Part shown: positions 1 to 5,627 of the stretch, piece by piece
Numbering within the stretch: position 1 is the stretch's first letter
How the letters are laid out: the number at the start of each line of letters is the position of its first letter
Assembly: GCA_964448935.1 (NCBI GenBank)
Contig: CAYVBE010000239.1
Location: forward strand, 1-5,722
Source of the DNA: CAYVBE01 sp964448935
Lineage (GTDB): Bacteria > Planctomycetota > Brocadiia > SM23-32
Length of the DNA: 5,722 nucleotides
Direction of reading: 5' to 3'
The notes under the pieces: model-generated
Seen by the model: only the letters and a program-made list of their open reading frames with translations
Told to the model about the DNA's origin: nothing
Database searches by the model: none
Translations under genes and position numbers: made by a program

Positions 1-1
1 C

Positions 2-529
2 GTTTTGGCAACCCTATGGGTTGTCCTCCCATCGGCTGAGATTCAAGTTAACGACCCGCTTGCCGTGGAACGGGCGGCGTTCAAGATCACGGAGGAAATC
101 ATAGGAAACTATCAGGCCGCTGTCCAGGATGGTCTGGTCTCCGCCAGCAATCAATTCTGGACCGACCAGTTTCTGAAACATGCTCGCCTGGATACTGGCA
201 ACGGTCTGGTCCTCAGGACGTTTCTCCTCCAGGGCACAGACATTGCTGAGAACTACCGGGGGCACGAACTGTCGCGACGTTACTCGGCGAAGTACAAGCG
301 TCAAAACGCTGACAAGTGGTTTTGGATAACGGAAATCAGTTGGCCGAACATCTACTGCCTGCAGCAGCATAAATGCGGTGAGGTCGTAATCCATGCAGCA
401 ACCGGTGAGATTCTGAGCGTCCACCTTCCGGGCCTTCTGTTCATGCGCTATGCTACAGGCCGCATGGCAGTCCATTTCTGTGAGGATGAAGACATCCCCC
501 GCCCCCACCATAAGCCGGCGTCTGCGTGA
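2..529 (+). CDS. Hypothetical protein, 5' end outside window, probably exported
   Basis: I do not recognise this protein. The frame is open from the left edge, so the true start probably lies upstream; a TTG at position 5 is the only start-like codon near the edge, and I do not favour it. The first visible residues (LATLWVVLPSA followed by EIQV) look like the end of a hydrophobic signal peptide with a possible signal peptidase I site after PSA, which would place the mature protein outside the cytoplasm. The rest is soluble and mixed alpha/beta, with aromatic-rich KWFWITEISW in the middle. Near the C-terminus, GEVVIHAATGEILSV resembles the closing strand-turn of PepSY-like domains (a V-D-A-x-T-G-E-V type pattern), but only weakly. 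The ORF ends in TGA at 527-529 and is lower in GC than the membrane-protein gene downstream. A long antisense frame over the same DNA looks like a shadow. That it is a real gene is likely; its function is unknown. Confidence 0.6.
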   Translation, partial: VLATLWVVLPSAEIQVNDPLAVERAAFKITEEIIGNYQAAVQDGLVSASNQFWTDQFLKHARLDTGNGLVLRTFLLQGTDIAENYRGHELSRRYSAKYKRQNADKWFWITEISWPNIYCLQQHKCGEVVIHAATGEILSVHLPGLLFMRYATGRMAVHFCEDEDIPRPHHKPASA

Positions 530-604
530 AGCCTTTGGACCGCACCCGAGTCCGTTTGCAGCCCGAGTTGGGGCCGCCTCCTGCACGTATGGCAATGGCG
601 ACGT

Positions 605-620
605 GAGCCACATACGGCTC
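605..620 (+). promoter_or_regulatory. Upstream hairpin of leader copy A
   Basis: GAGCC (605-609) and GGCTC (616-620) form a perfect 5-bp stem around the loop ACATAC. A matching hairpin with loop ATATAC lies upstream of the intact membrane-protein gene at 1686-1711. The inner stems differ by one compensatory pair (A-T here, C-G there). Whether it acts as DNA (operator) or RNA (leader) cannot be decided from this window. Confidence 0.35.
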
Positions 621-640
621 CGCGAGCGTTTCGCCCGCGC

Positions 641-714
641 TTGACCGGGGTCGTTGCACATCGCAGGATTCTACATACGGGTGCAACTCTTCCCTTCCTC
701 CGGGATGATCACCT
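641..714 (+). repeat. Leader copy A, duplicate of 1736-1809
   Basis: This 74-nt stretch aligns without gaps to the 74 nt preceding the intact DUF6785-like gene; I count about 49 of 74 identical positions by hand. Shared blocks include TTGACCGG at the left end, AGGA, TACG, AACT, and a GGGA element 9 nt before the ATG that serves as a weak Shine-Dalgarno. A candidate -35 (TTGACC, 641-646) is followed after 17 nt by CAGGAT (664-669), a poor -10. The equal length in both copies shows this is a true duplication of the gene's upstream region. Confidence 0.6.
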
Positions 715-858
715 ATGACCTGGCGGGCCTCTATCATCGGGTTCATCGGTGTGGTGCGTCTTCACCTGCTGGTGGCGGCGGAGGTTGGGGGCTTCTTCCT
801 CGCGCCGTATCGGCCGGACGGCACACAGATAGACGACGGTGTGACGTATTCGGTGTAG
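715..858 (+). pseudogene. Truncated 5' stub of a DUF6785-like membrane-protein gene
   Basis: The frame from ATG 715 begins MTWRASIIGFIGVVRLHLLV. It matches the first 20 residues of the intact protein at 1810 at 14 positions, and several differences are conservative (I/L, V/I). At DNA level about 47 of the first 60 bases agree. The similarity stops abruptly after residue 20 (about base 774). The frame then runs on as unrelated AAEVGGFFLAPYRPDG... and meets TAG at 856-858, 47 codons in all. The remaining 600 or more residues of the family are absent. I read it as a paralogue deleted down to its first transmembrane helix, or as the end point of a tandem duplication. A functional 47-residue single-helix membrane peptide is possible but less likely, because nothing after residue 20 looks constrained. 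Confidence 0.55.
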
Positions 859-921
859 TTTCGTGCGTGAGGCCTTGCTCCGCCCCCTTTCCTGCTCCGA
901 CATTGCAGATGAGCCCTGCGA

Positions 922-1125
922 GAGCCGGAGGATACTTTGGAGTGCGCGCGGCTTGCCGCCGCTTTCGGGCCGGGGCCTCGGCGCCGGCCAAGAGGGACGT
1001 CAGTCCCTCGGTCGTCGTCGGAACGCAAGCCCGACTTGCCATCCCTTTCGCACCCATCAACCACGGCGAGGCAAGCCTCGCAACGGCAAAGCGGCGGCAA
1101 GCGGCCGCCCTCCGGCGGCTGGTGA
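922..1125. repeat. GC-rich palindromic extragenic element with long inverted ends
   Basis: An exact 15-bp inverted repeat brackets the core: GCTTGCCGCCGCTTT (951-965) against AAAGCGGCGGCAAGC (1088-1102). Outside it, CCGGAGG on the left (925-931) and CCTCCGG on the right (1109-1115) continue the symmetry imperfectly. Several smaller hairpins lie inside or at the edge: GAGGGAC-GTCA-GTCCCTC (992-1009), GCGAGGC-AA-GCCTCGC (1066-1081), GGCCGG/CCGGCC (968-989) and GCCGCC-CTCC-GGCGGC (1104-1119). No frame through it looks like a protein family; the long frames are low-complexity R/G/P/S/A shadows. It resembles non-autonomous, MITE- or REP-like elements. The phrase TTTGGAGTGCG followed by a GCGGC palindrome is one I loosely associate with dispersed repeats of PVC-group genomes, from memory only. 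Confidence 0.5.
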
Positions 1126-1282
1126 GTTCTGCATGGGGCTTCGTGGCCCCCACCGCACATCCGTCGAACGGTCTGCCCGTGACTCGCCCGCCGTCCGGCA
1201 GTACGTCGCATTTTCAGACCTTCGGACGTGGCAACGAAAGCTACATGCGAAGAATTCTCTCGCCCTCGTCTTCCCGGCAGGT
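1126..1282. other. Non-coding stretch, little recognisable
   Basis: Apart from one hairpin, GGGGC (1135-1139) with GCCCC (1146-1150) around TTCGTG, I see no gene, RNA or repeat here. Frames across it are open but do not read like proteins. Confidence 0.3.
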
Positions 1283-1553
1283 GTGAAGGATGGGTGGAAA
1301 CAGGTCCGGAATCGTCTTTGCACCGAGGTCTTGCCGGCATCTGCTATCTATACGCTTGAATTACCGAACGGCGACGAGTATAATCTTGCCGGAACAGCGA
1401 CGGATATGCGGTGAAACGGCAAATGGACCGCCTTCCGTGCCCTTCGACACAATCATTCCCCGGCAGGTGAAATTTGGGCTGCCGGATAGTATTACCATTT
1501 ACAGTAACGATTGCGCTGGAACGGAGCGCCATGTGCGGATTGTAACGATTTGA
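1283..1553 (+). pseudogene. Frameshifted C-terminal protein remnant, family unknown
   Basis: Two adjacent frames each contain protein-like sequence that seems to join across one frameshift. The first (to the stop at 1412-1414) reads GWKQVRNRLCTEVLPASAIY then TLELPNGDEYNLAGTATDMR. The second, in a different frame, continues from about 1405 as GETANGPPSVPFDTIIPRQV then KFGLPDSITIYSNDCAGTER and HVRIVTI, ending at TGA 1551-1553. The alternating hydrophobic strands near the end look like the C-terminal beta domain of a secreted enzyme or binding protein, but I cannot name a family. The DNA is lower in GC than its surroundings. No convincing N-terminal part is visible upstream, so this would be a decayed 3' end. 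An alternative is that both frames are open by chance. Confidence 0.3.
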
Positions 1554-1598
1554 CCGCGTAGACCGGGTGTTGGGGGTCTCTGACAAAACAAGGACGGC

Positions 1599-1624
1599 AG
1601 GCTTTCAGGCTGTAGGCTGGAGGC
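1599..1624 (+). repeat. Short AGGCT direct-repeat cluster
   Basis: AGGCT occurs at 1599, 1607 and 1614, and AGGCG at 1621, giving steps of 8, 7 and 7 nt. The 9-mer GCTGGAGGC at its end recurs just after the stop of the membrane-protein gene (3764-3772). It could be a degenerate heptamer repeat or simple slippage; no function is evident. Confidence 0.3.
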
Positions 1625-1685
1625 GATCGGTACGGCAACGGCAATACGACGGCCCCGGCGGGCTCGGGACAAGCCGCAGGCGAGG

Positions 1686-1711
1686 CGTCAGCGCCATATA
1701 CGGCGCTGACG
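1686..1711 (+). promoter_or_regulatory. Upstream hairpin of the membrane-protein gene leader
   Basis: CGTCAGCGCC (1686-1695) and GGCGCTGACG (1702-1711) form a perfect 10-bp stem around ATATAC. It lies 24 nt before the TTGACC box at 1736. A shorter stem with loop ACATAC occupies the comparable place in copy A. It has no U-run, so it is not an obvious terminator. It may be a regulator-binding palindrome or, if transcription starts upstream, a structured leader RNA. Confidence 0.45.
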
Positions 1712-1735
1712 GCCTGCTTTGGCCGTCGGGTGCAT

Positions 1736-1764
1736 TTGACCGGCGTGCTTTTGAATGGTAGGAC
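1736..1764 (+). promoter_or_regulatory. Candidate promoter of the membrane-protein gene
   Basis: TTGACC (1736-1741) is a near-consensus -35, followed after 17 nt by TAGGAC (1759-1764), which matches only three of six -10 positions. The TTGACCGG block is conserved exactly in the duplicate leader at the same distance from the ATG, which supports functional importance. The weak -10 suggests either activator dependence or that the conserved box is an operator rather than a sigma-70 element. Confidence 0.3.
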
Positions 1765-1809
1765 TTTGCGTACGCGTGTAACTGTTCTCTGCCCCGGGGA
1801 CTGCCGCCT

Positions 1810-3753
1810 ATGACCTGGCGTGCTTTTATCATCGGGCTGCTGGGCGTGATCGGGCTTAACCTGCTGGTGCCGGTCAATGATTATGCGGTGGGGAATACCT
1901 TTCTGACGGGCAATCACTTTCCCGTCGGGGTGGTTTTCTTCATGCTGTTTCTGGTGCTGGTGGTCAACGTGCTGGTGCGGCTGGCGCGGCGGGCGTGGGC
2001 GCTGCGGCGGGGCGAGCTGATGCTGGTGTGGTGCATGATGATCGTGTCCGCCACCGTGCCGGCCAGCGGGCTGATGCGGTACCTGCTGCCGGCGGTCGCG
2101 GCGCCGCCCTATATGGCAGAGCGCGCGGACCTGTTCTGGGAGGACAGCGTCCTGCAGGAAGCGCCGGAGGGACTGCTGCTGAGCACCAACCCGCGTTCGG
2201 TGGCCGCGCGGCAGTTCTACCAGGGCACGCCGGAGGGGGAGCGCATCACCGTGCCGTGGGGGCGCTGGGCTAAGGTGTTCCTGACCTGGGGCGTGTTCCT
2301 GGGTTTCTACTACCTGGGGACGCTGTTCCTGTTCGGCATCCTGCGGAAGCAGTGGGTGGAGGTGGAGCGGCTGACCTTTCCGCTGGCGCGGGTACCGATG
2401 GAGATGGTGCGGGGCGGGGAGCGGCCGTCGCTGGTGCCGGCGCTGTTCCGCGACCGCGTGTTTTTGGTGGGCTGCGCGGTGACTGTGGCGTTCGGGCTGA
2501 TTCGGGTCCTGCCGGTCCTGTTCGGCGCGGAGAACGGCTGGCTACCTAAGGCGCCGATACGGCAGGCGTTCGTCGGCACGCCCTGGGAGGTCATGGGCAT
2601 GGACGACGGATTCGTCTATCCCATCGCCATCGGCTTCGCCTACCTGGTGCCCGCCGACGTCTCGCTGAGCATCTGGCTGTTCTACCTGCTGAGCCGAGTC
2701 CAGGTGATCGTGGCCCAGTCGGTGGGCTACGCCGAGGCCGGCTGGTGGTCATCGTTCTCCGTCTGGCGGCAGGCTGGGGCCTACCTGGTGTTCGCGGTTG
2801 TGGTGCTGTGGATGGCCCGGCGCCACCTGATGATGGTAGTGCGCCGCGCATTGGGGCTGATGGGCGGCGAAGCGGACGCGGAGGAGCCCGTCGGCTACCG
2901 CCTGGCGTTCTGGGGGCTGCTGGTCTGCCTGGCGGGCATGGTGGGGTGGTATGTGTACCTGGGGATGGGCTTTGTGCCGGCGGTGACGTTGCTGGCGGCG
3001 CTGCTGTGCCTGGTGCTGGTGCAGTCGCGGCTGGTGGCGCAGGGCGGGATGTTTTTCGTGCAGAAGGCGTGGTCCCTGCCGGACATGGTGCACAACCTGT
3101 CGGGCGGTCACGCGTTCTCGGCGCCGGGGGCGGTGATAGCCCAGGCGCAGTACATGGCGCTGACGAACGACACCCGCGAGATATTCGGCCCGCACGCGAT
3201 GAACGCGCTGCGCATCTCCGAGGTGTTCGAGAGGCACCGGCGGTGGTTCGTGCCGGCGCTGGTGGCCGCGCTGGTGGTCGCCGTGGTGGCGGCCGGGTAT
3301 TCGAGCCTGCGGTGGGTGTATTACGACGTGGGCGGGGCCAACATCCTGCAGAGGTGGAGCGTGGTGGGCGCGCCGACGGCCACCTACAACCGCGCCCACG
3401 CGATGATGCTGAATCCCACGGTCTCGGCGCGCGTGAACTGGGAGGGCTTCATCGGGGGCGGGGGCCTGATGCTGGTCTTGATGGCGATGCGCCACAACTT
3501 CTACTGGTGGCCCGTCCATTCGCTGGGGCTGCTGGTCACGCCGTCCTTCGCCATCTCGCGGCTATGGTTCAGCTTCTTGATCGGCTGGGCCATAAAGCTG
3601 GGCCTGATGAAATTCGCGGGCGGCCGGGCGCTGAGGAGCGGGAGGAGGTTCTTCCTGGCGGTCATCATCGCGGAGAGCGCGGTGATCGGGGCGCTGACGT
3701 TCATCAGCCTGTTCACCGGCGCGCGGATCGGCTATGTATTCCTGCCGGAATAG
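1810..3753 (+). CDS. DUF6785/DUF6784-family polytopic membrane protein
   Basis: A complete 647-residue integral membrane protein of the DUF6785/DUF6784 type, found mainly in Planctomycetota and similar phyla and remotely reminiscent of oligopeptide (OPT-like) transporters; its substrate is unknown. About 12-14 hydrophobic segments can be read, roughly at residues 5-22, 38-57, 70-93, 156-178, 218-238, 268-298, 321-342, 364-385, 388-408, 479-498, 547-565, 571-600 and 614-637. The N-terminal signature NDYAVGNTFLTGNHFPVG follows the first helix. A long polar stretch (about 414-472) with QGGMFFVQKAW, GGHAFSAPGA and the family-like TNDTREIFGPHAMNALRI corresponds to the second, DUF6784 part. Length and both signatures indicate an intact gene. 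ATG 1810 is chosen because the duplicate leader is collinear up to the same codon; GGGGA 9 nt upstream is a modest Shine-Dalgarno. It appears monocistronic and converges on the BNR gene. A transport role is inference from topology; family membership is fairly sure. Confidence 0.85.
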   Translation: MTWRAFIIGLLGVIGLNLLVPVNDYAVGNTFLTGNHFPVGVVFFMLFLVLVVNVLVRLARRAWALRRGELMLVWCMMIVSATVPASGLMRYLLPAVAAPPYMAERADLFWEDSVLQEAPEGLLLSTNPRSVAARQFYQGTPEGERITVPWGRWAKVFLTWGVFLGFYYLGTLFLFGILRKQWVEVERLTFPLARVPMEMVRGGERPSLVPALFRDRVFLVGCAVTVAFGLIRVLPVLFGAENGWLPKAPIRQAFVGTPWEVMGMDDGFVYPIAIGFAYLVPADVSLSIWLFYLLSRVQVIVAQSVGYAEAGWWSSFSVWRQAGAYLVFAVVVLWMARRHLMMVVRRALGLMGGEADAEEPVGYRLAFWGLLVCLAGMVGWYVYLGMGFVPAVTLLAALLCLVLVQSRLVAQGGMFFVQKAWSLPDMVHNLSGGHAFSAPGAVIAQAQYMALTNDTREIFGPHAMNALRISEVFERHRRWFVPALVAALVVAVVAAGYSSLRWVYYDVGGANILQRWSVVGAPTATYNRAHAMMLNPTVSARVNWEGFIGGGGLMLVLMAMRHNFYWWPVHSLGLLVTPSFAISRLWFSFLIGWAIKLGLMKFAGGRALRSGRRFFLAVIIAESAVIGALTFISLFTGARIGYVFLPE

Positions 3754-3760
3754 GTAACGG

Positions 3761-3820
3761 AAAGCTGGAGGCTTTAAGTACAGCTATCGCGTGGAGGAGA
3801 GCCCCTTCGAACGGTAGCTG
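3761..3820 (+). terminator. Hairpins after the membrane-protein gene, possible weak terminator
   Basis: Directly after the TAG at 3751-3753, AAAGC (3761-3765) pairs with GCTTT (3771-3775) around TGGAG. Then CAGCTATCG (3781-3789) pairs with CGGTAGCTG (3812-3820), a 9-bp stem with one G-T wobble and a 22-nt loop. Neither is followed by a T-run, so this is not a canonical intrinsic terminator, but the position between convergent genes fits transcript ending. Confidence 0.25.
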
Positions 3821-4010
3821 CCTATGCGGCCGGCCCGGCGAAGCGGACGTGGACGCGACGGAGTGCGTCCCTCCAACAACACGGCGGCTCTGGTGCGTTT
3901 GCCTCCGTCGGAAGTTCCGTTGCGTTGCTCCCAGACACGGAACCAACAACGCGATTGCTTGCCCCGCGGGGCGCCGTTCGCAACGGCAGCAGGCCGCCCC
4001 GCCTCGTTCG
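3821..4010. repeat. Diverged relative of the palindromic element at 922-1125
   Basis: Two blocks align in the same order and orientation with the upstream element. CCGGCGAAGCGGACGT (3835-3850) followed by GTCCCTC (3867-3873) parallels CCGGCCAAGAGGGACGT (984-1000) followed by GTCCCTC (1003-1009). The block at 3966-3988 matches 1066-1088 at about 17 of 23 positions, including the exact 11-mer TCGCAACGGCA. Its own hairpins include GGACGC/GCGTCC (3851-3870), the perfect palindrome GCCCCGCGGGGC (3961-3972) and GCCGTT-CGC-AACGGC (3973-3987). No convincing gene lies between 3754 and 4096, and I see nothing recognisable in 4011-4096. Confidence 0.4.
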
Positions 4011-4096
4011 CTAATCCGGCGTTATCTGTGGCAAAGTGCCGTTGGTCGTTCGTCGTTCACATAATCTGGGGCGTCGGCGCGACCTGCGGACGATAT

Positions 4097-5533
4097 CTAA
4101 CGCCGTCCGCTGAGTCGTGGTGTGTCGAGGGTTCGGGTTATGCGGAAGATGCCGGATATGCCTCGGCGTTCGGGCTCCACGAATTTGTAGTTGCCGAAGC
4201 CGGCGTAGCAGAAGATGTGCTGCACGCCGGCGTCCTCGTCCATCACGGCGGCGCCCGGGTGCATGCCGTCGTAGCCGTCGGTCATGCGGCCCAGCCTCTG
4301 CACCAGCGTCCCTTCGAATCGCCACTCGGCGGAGCCGCCCAGTAGTTCGTCCGGGTCTATGCTCCACAGGTTCAGGCTCATGCCGCGGCGGGCGTGTTCG
4401 TCCGGGGGCCCTCCGCCGTTGCGGTTTGTGACGACCGCCTCCATCCTGCCCGATACGGGGTTGAACGAGACCTCGGCGGTGTCCTGGGACCAGGGCCCAT
4501 GCCACTCCCTGCCTTTCACGTCCGTGGCAGTCATGGTGGTGAGCTTCGGTTCGAAGGGCTGGCGGCCGTCCGGCGAGACGAGTTGCACGTAGTGCCAGAG
4601 CCGGGTCTCCGGATCGAAGCTCTCCCGGCCGTGGCACCGGCCGATGACGATGAGCGCGCCCCGATAGTTCGCCATGGCGGGCTCGACGCATGAGGCGAAA
4701 TCCGGCAGTTCCTGCTTCCGCTCGGACCAAGTCCTTCCGCCGTCCCGCGAGTGGCGGAGCCACATCTCAGGCGGTATCCAGGGGGTACCTTCAGGGGTGG
4801 TTTCTTTCTCGTAGCGGCCGGGGTTGGCGCGGGCGACGGGGTGGCCGGGGGCGATCACGCCCCACTCGGGGTGGACGGAAAGGCGCGGGCCGTTGTTGGT
4901 CTTGGGACCGGGTAACTGCTCTTTCCCGAATGCTCCTTCGTAGTGCTGCCAGGTCCTGCCGCAGTCCCGCGTATTGAACACGCCGTACGGGGTAACCGCG
5001 GTGATTGACCCGTCCGGCAGCCTGCCGATCGTGTTGCCGAATCCCAGCCTGCAGTCCGCGACCGGCTCCTTTGCGAAATCCTGGATGTCCCCTGGCTCCG
5101 ACCACGTCCTGCAACCGTCGGTGGAGAAGGTGACCGCGGCCCGAGTGGTATGCTCGTCTGCCGGAAACGAATGCCCCTCGATTGCCCAGTGGTGGGGCTT
5201 GCGGTGGAACATGACAACGACGCCCTCGTCCGTCTTCGCCGCGACGGGCCAGCCGAAGTGCCCGTTGTTCCCCTTCAGCAGATCTCCTTCGGGCAGAACC
5301 ACGGGTTCTATCTCCAGCACGCCCTCTTTCAGCTCCGGCTGATGGAGAATGTCGAGTTGCAGGTAGCTCTGGATGTTTTCCGGTGGGTAAACATCGGTGT
5401 CCCGAGTCATTGTCGCATTCTCCCGCGCAAAACAAGCCGGCAAAGCCGCTGTCGCGACGGCACTGCCGCTCAGTTTGAGGAAACCCCGCCTTCCTATCCG
5501 TCGTCGCCGACTTTGAGAACGCCCAGAACCCAT
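4097..5533 (-). CDS. Tat-exported BNR/Asp-box (sialidase-superfamily) protein
   Basis: The product (478 residues) is a secreted beta-propeller protein of the sialidase/neuraminidase superfamily. The N-terminus carries an Arg-rich region and a twin-arginine motif, RRGFLKLSG (residues 15-23), then an alanine-rich hydrophobic stretch ending LPAC (31-34), a possible lipobox. It should therefore be exported by Tat, perhaps as a lipoprotein. Three Asp boxes (S/T-x-D-x-G-x-T-W) are visible: STDGCRTW (137-144, with Cys where Gly is usual), TRDCGRTW (188-195) and SRDGGRTW (262-269). The Arg of the FRIP motif of true GH33 sialidases is not evident; the equivalent place reads GHFGWPVAAK (91-100), so sialic-acid hydrolysis should not be assumed. 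C-terminal DGYDGMHPGAAV and QHIFCYAGFGNYKF recall other environmental BNR proteins. The start at 5533 is preferred over an ATG 11 codons upstream, because GGAGG ends 6 nt before it and the Tat signal then has a normal length. The exact substrate is unknown. Confidence 0.8.
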   Translation of the reverse strand: MGSGRSQSRRRRIGRRGFLKLSGSAVATAALPACFARENATMTRDTDVYPPENIQSYLQLDILHQPELKEGVLEIEPVVLPEGDLLKGNNGHFGWPVAAKTDEGVVVMFHRKPHHWAIEGHSFPADEHTTRAAVTFSTDGCRTWSEPGDIQDFAKEPVADCRLGFGNTIGRLPDGSITAVTPYGVFNTRDCGRTWQHYEGAFGKEQLPGPKTNNGPRLSVHPEWGVIAPGHPVARANPGRYEKETTPEGTPWIPPEMWLRHSRDGGRTWSERKQELPDFASCVEPAMANYRGALIVIGRCHGRESFDPETRLWHYVQLVSPDGRQPFEPKLTTMTATDVKGREWHGPWSQDTAEVSFNPVSGRMEAVVTNRNGGGPPDEHARRGMSLNLWSIDPDELLGGSAEWRFEGTLVQRLGRMTDGYDGMHPGAAVMDEDAGVQHIFCYAGFGNYKFVEPERRGISGIFRITRTLDTPRLSGRR

Positions 5534-5539
5534 CTCGAA

Positions 5540-5544
5540 CCTCC
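5540..5544 (-). promoter_or_regulatory. Shine-Dalgarno of the BNR gene
   Basis: Read on the minus strand, GGAGG lies 6 nt before the ATG at 5533-5531. This decides the start in favour of 5533 over the in-frame ATG at 5566. Confidence 0.7.
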
Positions 5545-5581
5545 AGACCGGCCCGCATGTCTGCACAACGACTGACGGTCG

Positions 5582-5599
5582 GACACAGTGTAGTGTGTC
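5582..5599 (-). promoter_or_regulatory. Inverted repeat overlapping the -10, possible operator
   Basis: GACACA and TGTGTC form a 6-bp inverted repeat around a 6-nt centre. The centre contains most of the candidate -10 of the BNR gene, so a dimeric regulator bound here would block the promoter. On the plus strand the repeat is followed by TTTT, so a weak terminator reading rightwards is an alternative, although no plus-strand gene precedes it. Confidence 0.3.
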
Positions 5600-5615
5600 T
5601 TTTGGGCCGGGGCAA
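5587..5615 (-). promoter_or_regulatory. Candidate sigma-70-like promoter of the BNR gene
   Basis: On the minus strand, TTGCCC (5615-5610) and TACACT (5592-5587) are separated by exactly 17 nt; each matches four of six consensus bases. Initiation near 5580 would leave an untranslated leader of roughly 47 nt before the ATG at 5533. This suggests the BNR gene can be transcribed separately from the metal-transporter gene ending 94 nt upstream of its start. Confidence 0.4.
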
Positions 5616-5627
5616 GCGAGGACAGGG

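Noticed and set aside
14..661. 215-codon open frame on the minus strand
   Set aside because: It is antisense to the protein-like plus-strand frame at 2-529, has no family-like motifs and lies over the leader duplication; it is most likely a shadow.
922..1125. CRISPR-like array, because several palindromes occur in a row
   Set aside because: The hairpins differ in sequence and spacing; there are no identical repeats with regular spacers and no cas genes.
654..1286. 210-codon plus-strand frame across the palindromic element
   Set aside because: Its translation is low-complexity R/G/P/A/S and crosses the duplicated gene start and inverted repeats in the wrong frame; the openness is explained by high GC.
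4010..4035. CTAATCCGGCGTTATCTG resembling an integron attC core
   Set aside because: The GTTATCT end does not fit GTTRRRY, no cassette or integrase is nearby, and there is no paired R''/R' structure.
2745..4064. 439-codon plus-strand frame overlapping the membrane-protein gene
   Set aside because: It is a +1 frame shadow of a GTG/CTG-rich gene; it reads as G/A/R/P-rich sequence without structure and ends in the repeat region.
4011..4763. 250-codon minus-strand frame in the BNR gene region
   Set aside because: It is an alternative frame of the BNR gene, Arg/Pro/His-rich, without motifs; the BNR frame has Asp boxes and a Tat signal.
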